Positions 51,366 to 60,166 of a stretch of DNA of 64,000 nucleotides are shown here, piece by piece. The notes below the pieces were generated by a model, which was not told where the DNA came from, ran no database searches, and worked only from the letters and a program-made list of their open reading frames with translations. The stretch's first letter is position 1, and each line of letters starts with the position of its first letter. Made by a program: the position numbers and the translations under genes. Source of the DNA: Thermoanaerobaculia bacterium (GTDB lineage Bacteria > Acidobacteriota > Thermoanaerobaculia > Multivoradales > Multivoraceae). The DNA lies in NCBI GenBank assembly GCA_022826745.1, contig JAJDUI010000008.1, positions 393,283 to 457,282 of the forward strand. The letters are read 5' to 3'.

Positions 51366-51995
51366 ATGGATATCATGCAGGCAACCGAGGCTCACGCTCA
51401 GAAGTGGGCGGACGAAGTCGCGGACCTCGTCTACGAGACCGGTCCGACCACCTACGAGTACCAGTTCGGCGGCCGGGAGTTCTACGACGAGATCGTCAAG
51501 GCCTCGTGGCCCAGGGCGGGCACGCTGTTCGGCTACGACTGCACGACGATCGCGGTCGAAGGCGACGAACTCCTGGCGATCGAGATCGGCTTCCGAGGTC
51601 CGGAATTCGCCGCGCGCAAGAAGACGCTGGGCGCGCTGTGGGCGCCGCTGATCGAGTCGGGCCGGGTCACGAGGGAGCAACTCGGCGAAATCGGACGGGC
51701 CGCCTATCTGGCCAGCTACCTGAACGTTGCGATTCCGTCGGCGGTCTACTACGTTCACGCGCTGGCCGTCGTCGAGTCCCGGCGGGGTGAGGGGATCGGC
51801 AAGAAGCTGATGCAGCGCGCGATCGACGACTCGAAGAGCGAAGGTCTTCGCGGTCTGCACCTCGACGTCCTCTCGGGTACTCCGGCGGTCCACTTCTACG
51901 ACTCCCTGGGGCTGGAGTGCCTGACCGAAACGGTCGCGCCGATACCGCACCAGCACGGCATCCCGATGGAAATGCGGATGGCGCTGGACTACTAG
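51366..51995 (+). CDS. GNAT-family N-acetyltransferase
   Basis: 209 residues, with AGAAGGGAG as ribosome site. The acetyl-CoA binding motif is VVESRRGEGIGKKLMQRAIDDSKSEG, and the final strand-loop is VHFYDSLGLECL. The N-terminal half (AHAQKWADEVADLVYETGPTTYEYQFGG) carries the substrate side and is not a familiar subfamily. Its stop overlaps the convergent RnfD-like gene stop by four bases. Confidence 0.82.
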   Translation: MDIMQATEAHAQKWADEVADLVYETGPTTYEYQFGGREFYDEIVKASWPRAGTLFGYDCTTIAVEGDELLAIEIGFRGPEFAARKKTLGALWAPLIESGRVTREQLGEIGRAAYLASYLNVAIPSAVYYVHALAVVESRRGEGIGKKLMQRAIDDSKSEGLRGLHLDVLSGTPAVHFYDSLGLECLTETVAPIPHQHGIPMEMRMALDY

Positions 51996-53668
51996 GGGCG
52001 GTCCGGCCTGCTGCCGGGCGGGAAGAAGAGAGTCCCCAGCCCCCTCTCCAGTTCGGCGCAGGCCGCGGCCTCGCCCATGTTGCAGGCGGTGGAGAGGAGG
52101 TCCTGCGCCAGGGGGATGTCCTTCGGCACGCCGTGCCCGTGCACGTGGGCGTAGCCCAGCAGGAAGCAGCTCATGCTCTCGCCGTCCTCGCAGCCGGCCG
52201 GGAGCTGTCCGATCGCATCGGACACGCCGGCGGAGGTCATCGACACGTTGCCGTCGAAGACGGCCTGGATGACGACGTTCTGGCAGCCCTTGTGGAAGCC
52301 GCCGCGACACGCCTGGTCGAAGTAGGAGACGCCCTCCAGCGGATCGAGCGGCATGATCTCTCCGCGGTTGTAGAGCACTCCCAGCATGTTGCACTCCTCG
52401 CCGCCGCCGTTGTTGCACGTGAGTTCGAGCTTCGTGACCAGGTTCTCGCAGGCGAACCGCTTGCCCTCGTCGCAGGCTTGCTGCCAGTACTTGAAGTCGT
52501 CGCCCTCGTGCGCGCGGCCGACGAAGTTCGATGTCAGCATCCAGCCGAAGAGCCCGATCCAGACGGCCATGAAGGCGTAGTTCACGCGCCGCGGCTTCGT
52601 CGCCTGGAGCAACGCCGACAGGCGGAAGCTCTCCACGCGACGCGACTTTCCGAGCCGGTCGAGCAGCGGCACGCAGAGGTTGAGCACCGGCACGAACAGG
52701 AGCTTGTCGTAGAAGAGGGGGACATCCACCTGGCGCAGGAACTCGAACAGGCCGAAGACGCTCAAGCCGTAGAGGGCGCCGAACACCGCGCTTCCCAGCC
52801 GGCTGCGGGGCGAGGTCGACGGATCGGTGACGAGGAGGTGAAGACCCAGGAAGACCGCGATCGGGATGCTGGCGTCGACGAAGAAGTGGACGCCGGTAAC
52901 GCTCGAGTAGACGAGGTTGGCCACGACGAGGGCGGCCGCCGCGAACAGGGTCACGATCGTCACCGAGAAGAAGAACTGCACTACCAGGCCGGCCATGAAG
53001 ATCGCGACGTACATGTGGGGCGCGTTGGCCAGCGTCGTCGCGATCTCGGCGCCCCAGGTGAGGTCCGTCGTCCCGGAGAGGATCAGGCCGAGTGAGAAGA
53101 CGGAGAGAGCGAAACCCGACGGGTTGAAGATGTGCCGCTTGCGGCCGTCCCGGTTCCAGCGGAAGAACTCCTTGCCGAGGATGCCGACGGCGATCATCGC
53201 GAACTGCAGGTAGAACCACTCCTCCTTGAAGCAGAGGAAGAAGTTCGTGCTCAGAATGATGGGAAACTGCCCGAAGCCCAGGTGCCAGGTCTTTCGTCTC
53301 GACCAGCCCACGAGCATGTCGAAGGCGTAGGCGAAGACGATCTGCGCCAGGATGAGGGCTGCCTGGTGGCGCATCTGCTCCCAGTAGAAGGCCCAGTAGA
53401 CGTAGATGCAGGTCTGCACGAAGGCCTGCACGTAGTGCGAGGGGATCAGGGAGACCTTCAGGTTCAGCTCGCGGCCGCCCTGGCCTGAGTCGGCCAGCAA
53501 CCGACCCTGCAGAAGAGCGAGCACGCCGCAGGCGCCCCAGAGCGACCAGGTCAACCCGGTGCTCGCGCGGAACTGCGGGAGCAGCGAGAACAGAAGTAGC
53601 AGGAGGGTGAAGGACGCCGGTAGCCACCAGGCGGGCGGCAGCCGCTGGACTTCCCTGACGTTGGCCAT
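51992..53668 (-). CDS. RnfD/NqrB-like membrane protein fused to cysteine-rich Sel1-like repeats
   Basis: 558 residues from the ATG at 53668 (AGAGGT upstream). Residues 10-385 hold about ten membrane helices with GRKRHIFNPSGFALSVFSLG. This resembles the FNPS(A) region of RnfD/NqrB, the flavin-carrying membrane subunits of ion-translocating electron transfer complexes. From about 387 on, a soluble tail carries repeats of Sel1/HcpA type with paired cysteines: ACDEGKRFACENL, CNNGGGEECNMLGVLYNRGE, ACRGGFHKGCQNV, CEDGESMSCFLLGYAHVHG, ACNMGEAAACAEL. The other rnf/nqr genes are absent, so electron transfer function is uncertain. The repeats suggest a disulfide-rich periplasmic protein-binding tail. 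Confidence 0.75.
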   Translation of the reverse strand: MANVREVQRLPPAWWLPASFTLLLLLFSLLPQFRASTGLTWSLWGACGVLALLQGRLLADSGQGGRELNLKVSLIPSHYVQAFVQTCIYVYWAFYWEQMRHQAALILAQIVFAYAFDMLVGWSRRKTWHLGFGQFPIILSTNFFLCFKEEWFYLQFAMIAVGILGKEFFRWNRDGRKRHIFNPSGFALSVFSLGLILSGTTDLTWGAEIATTLANAPHMYVAIFMAGLVVQFFFSVTIVTLFAAAALVVANLVYSSVTGVHFFVDASIPIAVFLGLHLLVTDPSTSPRSRLGSAVFGALYGLSVFGLFEFLRQVDVPLFYDKLLFVPVLNLCVPLLDRLGKSRRVESFRLSALLQATKPRRVNYAFMAVWIGLFGWMLTSNFVGRAHEGDDFKYWQQACDEGKRFACENLVTKLELTCNNGGGEECNMLGVLYNRGEIMPLDPLEGVSYFDQACRGGFHKGCQNVVIQAVFDGNVSMTSAGVSDAIGQLPAGCEDGESMSCFLLGYAHVHGHGVPKDIPLAQDLLSTACNMGEAAACAELERGLGTLFFPPGSRPDRP

Positions 53669-53739
53669 TCGGGACCTCTTTCCCTTTGACACTATAGTCA
53701 CGACCGGACCTCCGGCCGGAGTGTGTCCGAAGGAGAACG

Positions 53740-54306
53740 ATGCGATCGAAGGCGAGACTGCGCCGGCGTCGTCCATGGGCCCGAAGCATGGCGCTCCTGC
53801 TGGTGGTGCTCGTGGCCGGCGCGTTTTGGGCAAGCCGCCTGGTCCGCGACAGTTCCGCGGAGGCGGCCCTCGACAACGCCCTGGTGACAAGCCGGATCCC
53901 TGGCCGAACCGAAGAAACGAGGCGGCGCTTCGAAAGCCTGATCGAGGACTATCGCGGCAGCCGGGCGGCGTGGGCCGCGCACGGCTACCTGGCTGCGCTG
54001 GAAGCTGCGAACGACCGTTTGGCGGAAGCCCGTGCGCTGTGGGAGAGGCTGGCCGAAGGCGGTCCGGCCGATCTGGCGGCGGACGCCGAGATGAGCCTGA
54101 TTCACCTGGATCGCGAGGAGGGTCGACTCGAGGACCTGGCGGACAGGCTGGAGAACCTGATCGAGGACGGAGACAGCAGCCTGCCGGAGGATGTCCTCCT
54201 GTTCGAGCTTGCCCAGACGCTCGAGCAGCTCGGGCGGCACGAGGAGGCTCGCCGGATCAAGCGCTTCGAAGAGGTGGCCCCCGAGCGGCCTCGGGTTCAG
54301 CGCTGA
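53740..54306 (+). CDS. membrane-anchored TPR-like protein
   Basis: 188 residues, GAAGGAGAACG before the ATG. A basic N-terminus (SKARLRRRRPWARS) and one helix (MALLLVVLVAGAFWASRLV) anchor it. The remainder is helical repeats (ETRRRFESLIEDYRGSRAAWAAHGYLAALEAANDRLAEARALWERLAEG), like YfgM-type TPR proteins that hold partners at the inner membrane. The partner is unknown. It is divergent from the RnfD-like gene and convergent with the wHTH/TPR regulator gene. Confidence 0.72.
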   Translation: MRSKARLRRRRPWARSMALLLVVLVAGAFWASRLVRDSSAEAALDNALVTSRIPGRTEETRRRFESLIEDYRGSRAAWAAHGYLAALEAANDRLAEARALWERLAEGGPADLAADAEMSLIHLDREEGRLEDLADRLENLIEDGDSSLPEDVLLFELAQTLEQLGRHEEARRIKRFEEVAPERPRVQR

Positions 54307-54328
54307 CGCGTGAGGAGCGCGGGCGGGA

Positions 54329-56068
54329 CTAGGCGACGGCGCCAGGTGTCGCGACCTTGGGATCGTTGACGCCCATGCCGTCGAGAAGCTCCTGGAAGCG
54401 CGACTCCGAACGGAGCTCGTCGAACGCCGGATGGACCTTCGCCCACATGGCCACTCCGCGCTTGACCCTGATCGCTTCTTCCAGCCAGTGCAAGGCCATG
54501 TCTTTCTCGCCGAGCCAGGCGTGCAGTATGGCCAGCGAGTCGTAGTGAGCATCCTCGTTGCGGGCCCGCTTCAGCAATCGGGCCGTGCTCCAGCGGAGCA
54601 CTCCCCGCTCGCCTTCCTTCTCGAGGATTCTCCCGATCGTTTCGGCGTCGTTCGGACGACCGGCGTTTCGCAGGTGGACCTGCCGCTCGCGGACCGCCTC
54701 GTCCGGGCGGTCCATGGCGCTGTAGCAGGCAGCGGCCAGTGATCGCGTCGCCGGGTACGTGCTGTCGATGGCGAGCGTCCGGCGCGCCTCGGCGAGCGCC
54801 TCCTCGTAGCGACGGGACAGGTAGTAGACGAAGCACAGGCTTCGGCCCAGCATCGGCGCGAGGGGATCCAGGTGCGTGGCGGTCTTCAGCTCCTGCTCCG
54901 CTTCCTCGAGGCGGCCGACCGGCGCCAGGAAGTACTGTCCGTAGGAGAAGCGGGCGTTGGGATTCCCGGGATCGAGTCGCAGCGCGCGCAGGTAGGCGCG
55001 CTGTGCCGCGGACCAGTCCCACTGCAGTGCGGCCCGCAGAAGGCCGCAGGCCCGGTACGCGGTAGCGGTCGTGTCGCTCAGTTCCAGCGCCGTCTGCACC
55101 GCTTCTTCCGCCTTTGACGCCGCTTCCCCGACGCGCAGGAAGCCGTCGACCGCGAGCGTTCCGTAGCACAGAGCGAGGACGGCATGACCTTGCGCGAAGT
55201 CCGGCTGCACTTCGAGCGCCCGGTCCAGCAGTTCGATGGCCTGCTTGACCCGATCGCCCTTCTGCGTGCCGAGGTGATAACGGGCCTCCAGGTAGAGCTG
55301 GTACACCTCCTGGCTCTGCGTCGGACGCTTGACGATCGGCCCGGGATGCGGCGCCAGCAGCTTCCTTCGCAGACGGTTGACGATCGCCCGCGCGATGTCC
55401 TCCTGGATCTCGAAGACGTCCCCGAGTTCCCGATCGTAGTGCTCGGACCACAGTTGGGTGCCGTCCGAAGTGCGGATCAGGTGCGCCGAGATGCGGAGGC
55501 GCTCGCCGGCTTTTCGCACGCTGCCTTCCAGGATGGCTGAGACGCCCAGTTTCTCGCCGACCTCCGGGCTGCTCAGGTCTCTCAGCCGGCGATCGAAGGA
55601 GGAGGTTCTGCCGACGACCCGCAAGCCGTCGACGTTCGCCAGGGCATCGATGAGTTCCTCCGCCACCCCGTCGCAGAAGAACTGCTGTTCGGGATCCGGG
55701 CTCAGGTTGAAGAAGGGCCGGACCGCGACGGACCCCTCCAGAGGAGCTTCCACCGGTGCAATGAAACGGTAGCCGCGACCCGGAAGCGTGACGATGTACT
55801 GCGCCTTGTCGTCCTTTCCCAGGCTCTTGCGCAGCACCGAGAGGTTGTGTGTGAGGTTGCTCTCATCGACCGCGGTGTCCGGCCAGACCATCGCCATCAA
55901 CTCTTCCTTGTGGAGGAGGCGGCCGTGGTTCTCGACCAGCGCTCTCAGGGTGTCGAAGACCTTCGGCCGGAGGGGAACCAGCTTCCCCTCGCGGAGCAGG
56001 CGGCGCTGCCCGAGGTCGAGCAGGTACGGGCCGAAGAGGTAGGTGCGACGATCTGGAGGAATAGACAC
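54329..56068 (-). CDS. CadC-type winged-helix regulator with TPR domain
   Basis: 579 residues. N-terminal OmpR-type winged helix: YLLDLGQRRLLREGKLVPLRPKVFDTLRALVENHGRLLHKEELMAMVWPD and SVLRKSLGKDDKAQYIVTLPGRGYRF. Next is a TolB-amino-like domain (VAVRPFFNLSPDPEQQFFCDGVAEELIDAL, VLEGSVRKAGERLRISAHLIRTSDGTQLWSE). A series of TPRs follows to the end. There is no membrane segment, unlike CadC itself. This three-part plan is common in Acidobacteria, where such proteins are thought to be ligand- or protein-controlled regulators. It may regulate the adjacent amine dehydrogenase operon (inference from position). Confidence 0.85.
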   Translation of the reverse strand: MSIPPDRRTYLFGPYLLDLGQRRLLREGKLVPLRPKVFDTLRALVENHGRLLHKEELMAMVWPDTAVDESNLTHNLSVLRKSLGKDDKAQYIVTLPGRGYRFIAPVEAPLEGSVAVRPFFNLSPDPEQQFFCDGVAEELIDALANVDGLRVVGRTSSFDRRLRDLSSPEVGEKLGVSAILEGSVRKAGERLRISAHLIRTSDGTQLWSEHYDRELGDVFEIQEDIARAIVNRLRRKLLAPHPGPIVKRPTQSQEVYQLYLEARYHLGTQKGDRVKQAIELLDRALEVQPDFAQGHAVLALCYGTLAVDGFLRVGEAASKAEEAVQTALELSDTTATAYRACGLLRAALQWDWSAAQRAYLRALRLDPGNPNARFSYGQYFLAPVGRLEEAEQELKTATHLDPLAPMLGRSLCFVYYLSRRYEEALAEARRTLAIDSTYPATRSLAAACYSAMDRPDEAVRERQVHLRNAGRPNDAETIGRILEKEGERGVLRWSTARLLKRARNEDAHYDSLAILHAWLGEKDMALHWLEEAIRVKRGVAMWAKVHPAFDELRSESRFQELLDGMGVNDPKVATPGAVA

Positions 56069-56101
56069 GGCCGGAGAGGGAGTCGGCAGAGCCTAGCAGC
56101 G

Positions 56102-56120
56102 CGGCCGACGGCTTCGGCCG
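56102..56120 (-). terminator. hairpin downstream of the amine dehydrogenase operon
   Basis: CGGCCGA and TCGGCCG form a 7-bp stem with a 5-base loop. A second perfect stem GAGCCGC-GGG-GCGGCTC at 56141-56157 overlaps the stop codon of the cytochrome gene. Neither is followed by a T run on the minus strand, so they may be processing or rho-dependent end structures. Confidence 0.35.
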
Positions 56121-56156
56121 GTCGCGGTGTCCTGACGAGTGAGCCGCGGGGCGGCT

Positions 56157-56603
56157 CTAGCGGTCCTGAGGTTGCTCGGAAAGCCCGGCGATGATCCGCC
56201 GCCGCACTTCGGTCGGGTTGGTGACGGGCTGGCTGCGCAGCCGTCCGACCTCCGAGGCCTCGTAGGGCTTCAGTTCCTTCGCGTTCTCGGGATCGAAACG
56301 CTGGACGATCCAGGTCATCAATCGCGCCAGGGCCTCGTCGTCGATCAGGGCCTGGGAGGCGCCGGGCACCTGGACGAGATAATCCCGCCATTCGGGGCTG
56401 GCGATGTACTTGCCCACCTCGCCGGGCAGGGGAGGGACCGTGCCCTCCACGCCGGAGCCGTCGGCCATGTGGCAGCCCTGGCAGTGCAGCATGTAGTCGA
56501 GGTGAGCGAGACGGTAGGTGTCCGCGTCGTCCGCTTCGGCCCCGGCCGCGGCCGCGCTCGCGGACACGACGAGGATCGTGAGCAGAACGAGAGGGCGATG
56601 CAC
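56157..56603 (-). CDS. monoheme c-type cytochrome of the amine dehydrogenase operon
   Basis: 148 residues. Sec signal (LLTILVVSASAAAAGAEA), then the heme motif CQGCH with the axial Met likely downstream (GVEGTVPPLPG, KYIASPEWRDYL). Only one CxxCH is present, so it is not the diheme MauG. It lies 9 bases after the small-subunit gene. In the known aromatic amine dehydrogenase cluster of Alcaligenes faecalis a small monoheme cytochrome also follows the four structural/assembly genes. It probably accepts electrons from the quinone cofactor in the periplasm. Confidence 0.85.
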   Translation of the reverse strand: MHRPLVLLTILVVSASAAAAGAEADDADTYRLAHLDYMLHCQGCHMADGSGVEGTVPPLPGEVGKYIASPEWRDYLVQVPGASQALIDDEALARLMTWIVQRFDPENAKELKPYEASEVGRLRSQPVTNPTEVRRRIIAGLSEQPQDR

Positions 56604-56612
56604 TTCGAAGTC

Positions 56613-57131
56613 CTACTCGGCGACCGAGAGAATCCGGGACATCGTGCAGTTGTAGCCGAACGGAGCTCCGCCGTTGCCGCACCACAGGACGGAATTGGAG
56701 CGCTGGGGGTGATAGCGCATCGTGTCGCCTTCGTTCGTGTTGCAGTAGCAGCGCTGGCAGGGGAAGGCGCCGCAGCAGTCATGGTAGGCGACGACGTAGC
56801 TCTTGCCGTCCGCCGGATTCAGGCAGGTGCCGGTCCATGTGATGGGCGCGGCCTTGGATCCCGGCGGACAGGAACTCGTCGAACCGCCGCAGCATCCGCA
56901 GAGCCAGCCGTCGACCGAGCAGTACGCCCAGTAGTCGCATTGCATGGGATCCTGCATGGGTTCGGCCGCGTCGTCCCCGGCTTCCTGCGCGAACGTCCGG
57001 TCCACCGGCAGCAGCGGCAGCAGAACGCCGCCGGCGATGGCGCTGCCGATGGAACCCAGCACAGATCGCCGGGAGGTCTTGTCGGCCAGACGAGTGGCCG
57101 CGCGAACGGAGATGTTGTCGAACCAGTTCAT
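56613..57131 (-). CDS. mauA: TTQ-dependent amine dehydrogenase small (beta) subunit
   Basis: 172 residues from the ATG at 57131, with AGGT before it. Tat signal TSRRSVLGSIGSAIAGGVLLPLL precedes a very Cys-rich mature chain (CDYWAYC, CGCCGG, SCPPG, HDCCG, CQRCYC, LWC, NCT). These cysteines form the six disulfides of the family. The two tryptophans that become tryptophan tryptophylquinone are W99 (ITWTGTC) and W150 (SVLWC). Their spacing of 51 residues equals that in the Paracoccus enzyme, and the catalytic Asp of the HDCCG block is present. It oxidises primary amines to aldehydes plus ammonia in the periplasm. Methylamine versus aromatic amine specificity is not decided here. Confidence 0.93.
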   Translation of the reverse strand: MNWFDNISVRAATRLADKTSRRSVLGSIGSAIAGGVLLPLLPVDRTFAQEAGDDAAEPMQDPMQCDYWAYCSVDGWLCGCCGGSTSSCPPGSKAAPITWTGTCLNPADGKSYVVAYHDCCGAFPCQRCYCNTNEGDTMRYHPQRSNSVLWCGNGGAPFGYNCTMSRILSVAE

Positions 57132-57139
57132 GGCAAACC

Positions 57140-57778
57140 TCACGATGGTTGTTGTGAACCCCCCGCAATGAGCACCCGGCCTTCTTCCTGGTGCTCGAGA
57201 AACTCCTGTATCGAACTGACGCCCAGCCTCTTCGCCTCGAACAGGCTCTCCACGTGCTCCCTGCTGTTCGTGAGCCCCTGGGCCGCGACGACCCCGTTCT
57301 CGTCGAGCAGGACGCCATACGGGAGCTTGCCGATCTCATAGGTCATGCCGAGTTCCGGCGAGAGCACGTAGGCGTAGTCGTCGAGCCGGCTCTTGCTACG
57401 AAACTCCGCGTGCTGCGCCGGGTCGCCGTCGCTCGCGAAGACGAGTCGCAGCCAGTCCGACTCTTTCCGCGCGATGGATCGGAGCGCCGGAAGGAGTTGA
57501 GCGCATACGGGGCATTTAGGCGTCAGGAACGTGATCAGAGTACTTCTTCCATCCGGATCGGGAGCGCCCAGGACGACCGCTTCACCGTCCAGGGTGTCGA
57601 GTTGGAACTCCGGCGACTTCTCGCCGACGCGCACCGTCTTGCTCAGCGCCAGCGCGCCGACCGGGCCGATCCGCTGGTGAATCACGCCGACCTGGCGGGC
57701 GAGCGCGAAAGTCACCACCGCCAGACAGAGAATCGCGAAGCCCATGATCGCGAACAGGATGCCGACGGAGGTCGTCAA
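57140..57778 (-). CDS. mauD: amine dehydrogenase maturation protein MauD (thioredoxin-like)
   Basis: 212 residues from the TTG at 57778, which overlaps the mauE stop and has GGAGGGG six bases upstream. One N-terminal helix (ILFAIMGFAILCLAVVTFALA), then a periplasmic thioredoxin fold with the active-site LTPKCPVCAQLLP (CPVC) and the cis-Pro region KLPYGVLLDENG. MauD is needed to form or proofread the disulfides of the small subunit. It ends 8 bases before mauA. Confidence 0.9.
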   Translation of the reverse strand: MTTSVGILFAIMGFAILCLAVVTFALARQVGVIHQRIGPVGALALSKTVRVGEKSPEFQLDTLDGEAVVLGAPDPDGRSTLITFLTPKCPVCAQLLPALRSIARKESDWLRLVFASDGDPAQHAEFRSKSRLDDYAYVLSPELGMTYEIGKLPYGVLLDENGVVAAQGLTNSREHVESLFEAKRLGVSSIQEFLEHQEEGRVLIAGGSQQPS

Positions 57779-58335
57779 GACGTCCCCTCCCGGAGCAAAC
57801 CGTGGTTCGCCATGAGCACGTCCGCCGTAGCGTACATGGCGATCGCGAACAGGCCGAGCGAGAAGGCACCGGCAAGGTCGGCGAACTCGAGCGGCCTCGC
57901 GGCCGCTTCTGGCACCAGCAGCAGGGCCACGGCGATCAGCACGAGATTCCTCAGCACGAGACCCCATCCCGCGGGCTGCCCGGCCGTCCCGCCCCAGGAG
58001 CAACCGCAGTCCTCGGGTGCGATGCCGCGCGCGATGCTCACGGACATGCCGAGCGCGTACACGCCGAGCAGCGCGGTCACCAGGCCGACGGCGGCCGTCC
58101 CGGAGGGATAGGCCGCGCAAAGTGCGGCGGCGACCAACTCCGCGGCGATCAGGACCGCCGTCACGAAGGCGGCGAGCACGGGCGAACGCGGCAGACCGAA
58201 GCCCTGCAGGTAGCGGGACGCGATCGCCGAGGTCGTCCGCAGGTCGCGCATCTTGTGCACGGCGGTGCCGAGGAACAGCAGCGTGAGCAGAACTCGCGCG
58301 GCGATCTGGACGACCGGGTCGATGCCGAGGCTCAT
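57775..58335 (-). CDS. mauE: amine dehydrogenase maturation membrane protein MauE
   Basis: 186 residues, about five helices of the DoxX/MauE type: RVLLTLLFLGTAVHKMRDL, YLQGFGLP and DCGCSWGG with a Cys pair at the membrane face. Together with MauD it is required for small-subunit assembly. It lies between mauB (7-base gap) and mauD (four-base overlap), keeping the B-E-D-A order of the classic cluster. Confidence 0.88.
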   Translation of the reverse strand: MSLGIDPVVQIAARVLLTLLFLGTAVHKMRDLRTTSAIASRYLQGFGLPRSPVLAAFVTAVLIAAELVAAALCAAYPSGTAAVGLVTALLGVYALGMSVSIARGIAPEDCGCSWGGTAGQPAGWGLVLRNLVLIAVALLLVPEAAARPLEFADLAGAFSLGLFAIAMYATADVLMANHGLLREGTS

Positions 58336-58342
58336 GGACGAG

Positions 58343-59524
58343 TCAGTCCCAGGGTTGCATCATGACGAGGACGCCCCTGACCTCCACGTCGGGGTTCAGG
58401 GTGCGCGTCACCTCGCCCGTGTTCGCGTCGTAGATGTCGACGTGGCTGTAGGTCGAGGCATAGAGGAGCGGCGCGTCGTCCTGGCTCACCGCGACAGCGG
58501 CCGCGGCCTTGTCCATCTTGTAGCGCGCCAGTCGTTCGCGGCTCTCGATGTCGAACACCCAGGTCTCGAAGCCGAAGCCGCGGTGGAAGTCGTAGCCGCC
58601 GGGCTTGCGCTCGAGATCCGGGACCACGGACATCAGCAGGAAGATGCGGCCGGAGGCTTCGTGGATCGCCATGTGCTGGTTCGGCGCGGCGGGCACCCAG
58701 ACACCCGCTTCGTCCTCGTCGCGGAACGTCCAGGGTTCCTGGAAGCTGATCCCGCCGCCGCTCGTGTCGACGGCGTGCATCACGCCGCGCACCGAGGCGA
58801 AGTACCAGACGTCCCCTGATCTCGCGCCGGTGGGGTGCAGGGGGTCCCCCTCTGCGTCGAAGAAGCCGGGGTGGGTTTCTCTTCCGCTCTCTGCGCCGTT
58901 CTCGTCCAGGTCGACGGTCAGCACGGATCCGTCGCCGCACAGCGACAGGAACCGGCGCGGGCCGGCCGCCATCGTGTGTGCGCAGCCGCCCGTCTCGATC
59001 TCGCCGACGTACTTCCGCTCCTGCAGGTCGACGACCCCGAAGCTGAGGGCGGGCGTGAAGAACGACTGGATGAGAAAGCGGTCGTTGTCCGTCAGGGTCG
59101 TCAGGTTGGCGCTCGCCAGCCCCCGCATCGCCTTCGGCGGCTCGATCGGGATCTCCCCCTTGATCTCGAGCGTGTTGGCATCGAAGATCTCGACCACTTC
59201 GACGAGGTCGCCGTGGTAGCCGCGCGACATGTAGACGGCATGGTTGTAGATCTCGTCACCCGAGCCGGGGATCTGGGGCAGGAGGCCCTGGTAGCCGAGT
59301 TCGATCGTGCCGAGCAGGGTGCCGCTGTCGGCATCGATGAGATCAGCGTGCGCGTAGTTCGCGAAGGACGCGATCCAGACCCAGTGCGCTCCGTCCGGTT
59401 TGTCCGGCAGGGTCGCGGTGGTCAGCGGTTCCGGAAGGGAGGCCGGATCGATCTGCGCCGAGGCAGGAAGTCCGGCCAACCCGATCGAGGCGACGAGCGC
59501 CAGCGCGAAGAACGTCCTCTTCAT
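58343..59524 (-). CDS. mauB: TTQ-dependent amine dehydrogenase large (alpha) subunit
   Basis: 393 residues from the ATG at 59524 (KRTFFALALVASIGLAGLPASAQ signal peptide); upstream codons are rejected. A seven-bladed YVTN-like propeller with VWIASFANYAHADLIDADSGTLLG, IYNHAVYMSRGYHGDLVEVVEIFDANTLE, GCAHTMAAGPRRFLSLCGDGSVLTVDL and a final VDIYDANTGEVTRTL. The large subunit holds the small TTQ subunit and docks the electron acceptor. It follows a small exported-protein gene by only two bases. Confidence 0.9.
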   Translation of the reverse strand: MKRTFFALALVASIGLAGLPASAQIDPASLPEPLTTATLPDKPDGAHWVWIASFANYAHADLIDADSGTLLGTIELGYQGLLPQIPGSGDEIYNHAVYMSRGYHGDLVEVVEIFDANTLEIKGEIPIEPPKAMRGLASANLTTLTDNDRFLIQSFFTPALSFGVVDLQERKYVGEIETGGCAHTMAAGPRRFLSLCGDGSVLTVDLDENGAESGRETHPGFFDAEGDPLHPTGARSGDVWYFASVRGVMHAVDTSGGGISFQEPWTFRDEDEAGVWVPAAPNQHMAIHEASGRIFLLMSVVPDLERKPGGYDFHRGFGFETWVFDIESRERLARYKMDKAAAAVAVSQDDAPLLYASTYSHVDIYDANTGEVTRTLNPDVEVRGVLVMMQPWD

Positions 59525-59526
59525 AC

Positions 59527-60045
59527 CTACTCCTTTCGGGTCCAGAACAGCTCGTACTCGGTTTCCCATGTCTCGCCGCCGTCGGTGGAGAGCACGGAGA
59601 GTTCGCGGAGCCGGCCGTCGGGCAGCGTGAAGAAGCTGAAGCGACCGATCGTCCCTTCGTCCAGGTCAGCCGTCTCGAAGCGGAACTCGTTGTCCGTCAT
59701 GTTCCCGTTCTCGAACCGCATCCTCTGGCCACCCGGCTTGCCGGAGGCGGAGAGGTAGCTCCAGTTGTCCCGCGTGTCGCTGTAGACCAGTACGCAGAAG
59801 AAGTCCCGTATGCCCTCCATGCGGGTCTTCCATTCCTCGACGAGATAGCAGCCCTCCGGCCCCAGTTCCCAGACGACCTCGGCCATCAGTGCCCCGTCGC
59901 CGGTGTGGACTTCCCACTCGCCTACCAGGTGGTGAGCGGCCTTGCAGGCTGGATTCGCCGCCTCCTGGGAGTCGGCGGCCGCGGCCGGGGCGGCAAGGAG
60001 CGTGACCGTTGCGGCTCCGCATGCGAGTAGTCGCACAAGACCCAT
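59527..60045 (-). CDS. exported DUF1579-like protein, first gene of the amine dehydrogenase operon
   Basis: 172 residues. Signal peptide ends AAAADS. The mature part, CKAAHHLVGEWEVHTGDGALMAEVVWELGPEGCYLVEEWKT and DNWSYLSASGKPGGQRMRFEN, resembles the DUF1579 lipocalin-like beta fold of bacterial secreted proteins. Two bases separate it from mauB, so it is the leading gene of the operon. I do not know a counterpart in proteobacterial mau clusters; it could bind substrate or help assembly (inference). Confidence 0.72.
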   Translation of the reverse strand: MGLVRLLACGAATVTLLAAPAAAADSQEAANPACKAAHHLVGEWEVHTGDGALMAEVVWELGPEGCYLVEEWKTRMEGIRDFFCVLVYSDTRDNWSYLSASGKPGGQRMRFENGNMTDNEFRFETADLDEGTIGRFSFFTLPDGRLRELSVLSTDGGETWETEYELFWTRKE

Positions 60046-60166
60046 GTCGTCCTCCTCCCGAAGGCGCGTTCCGACGGTGCCGGTGATCGCCTTCTCGACT
60101 GTGTTCAGGTCGAATCACTGTTACGGAGAAGGTGCTGCAAGTCAAGGCAGATACGAGCATTTCAGG

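Noticed and set aside
56157..56603. The cytochrome gene as MauG
   Set aside because: Only one CxxCH motif and 148 residues; MauG is diheme and more than twice as long.
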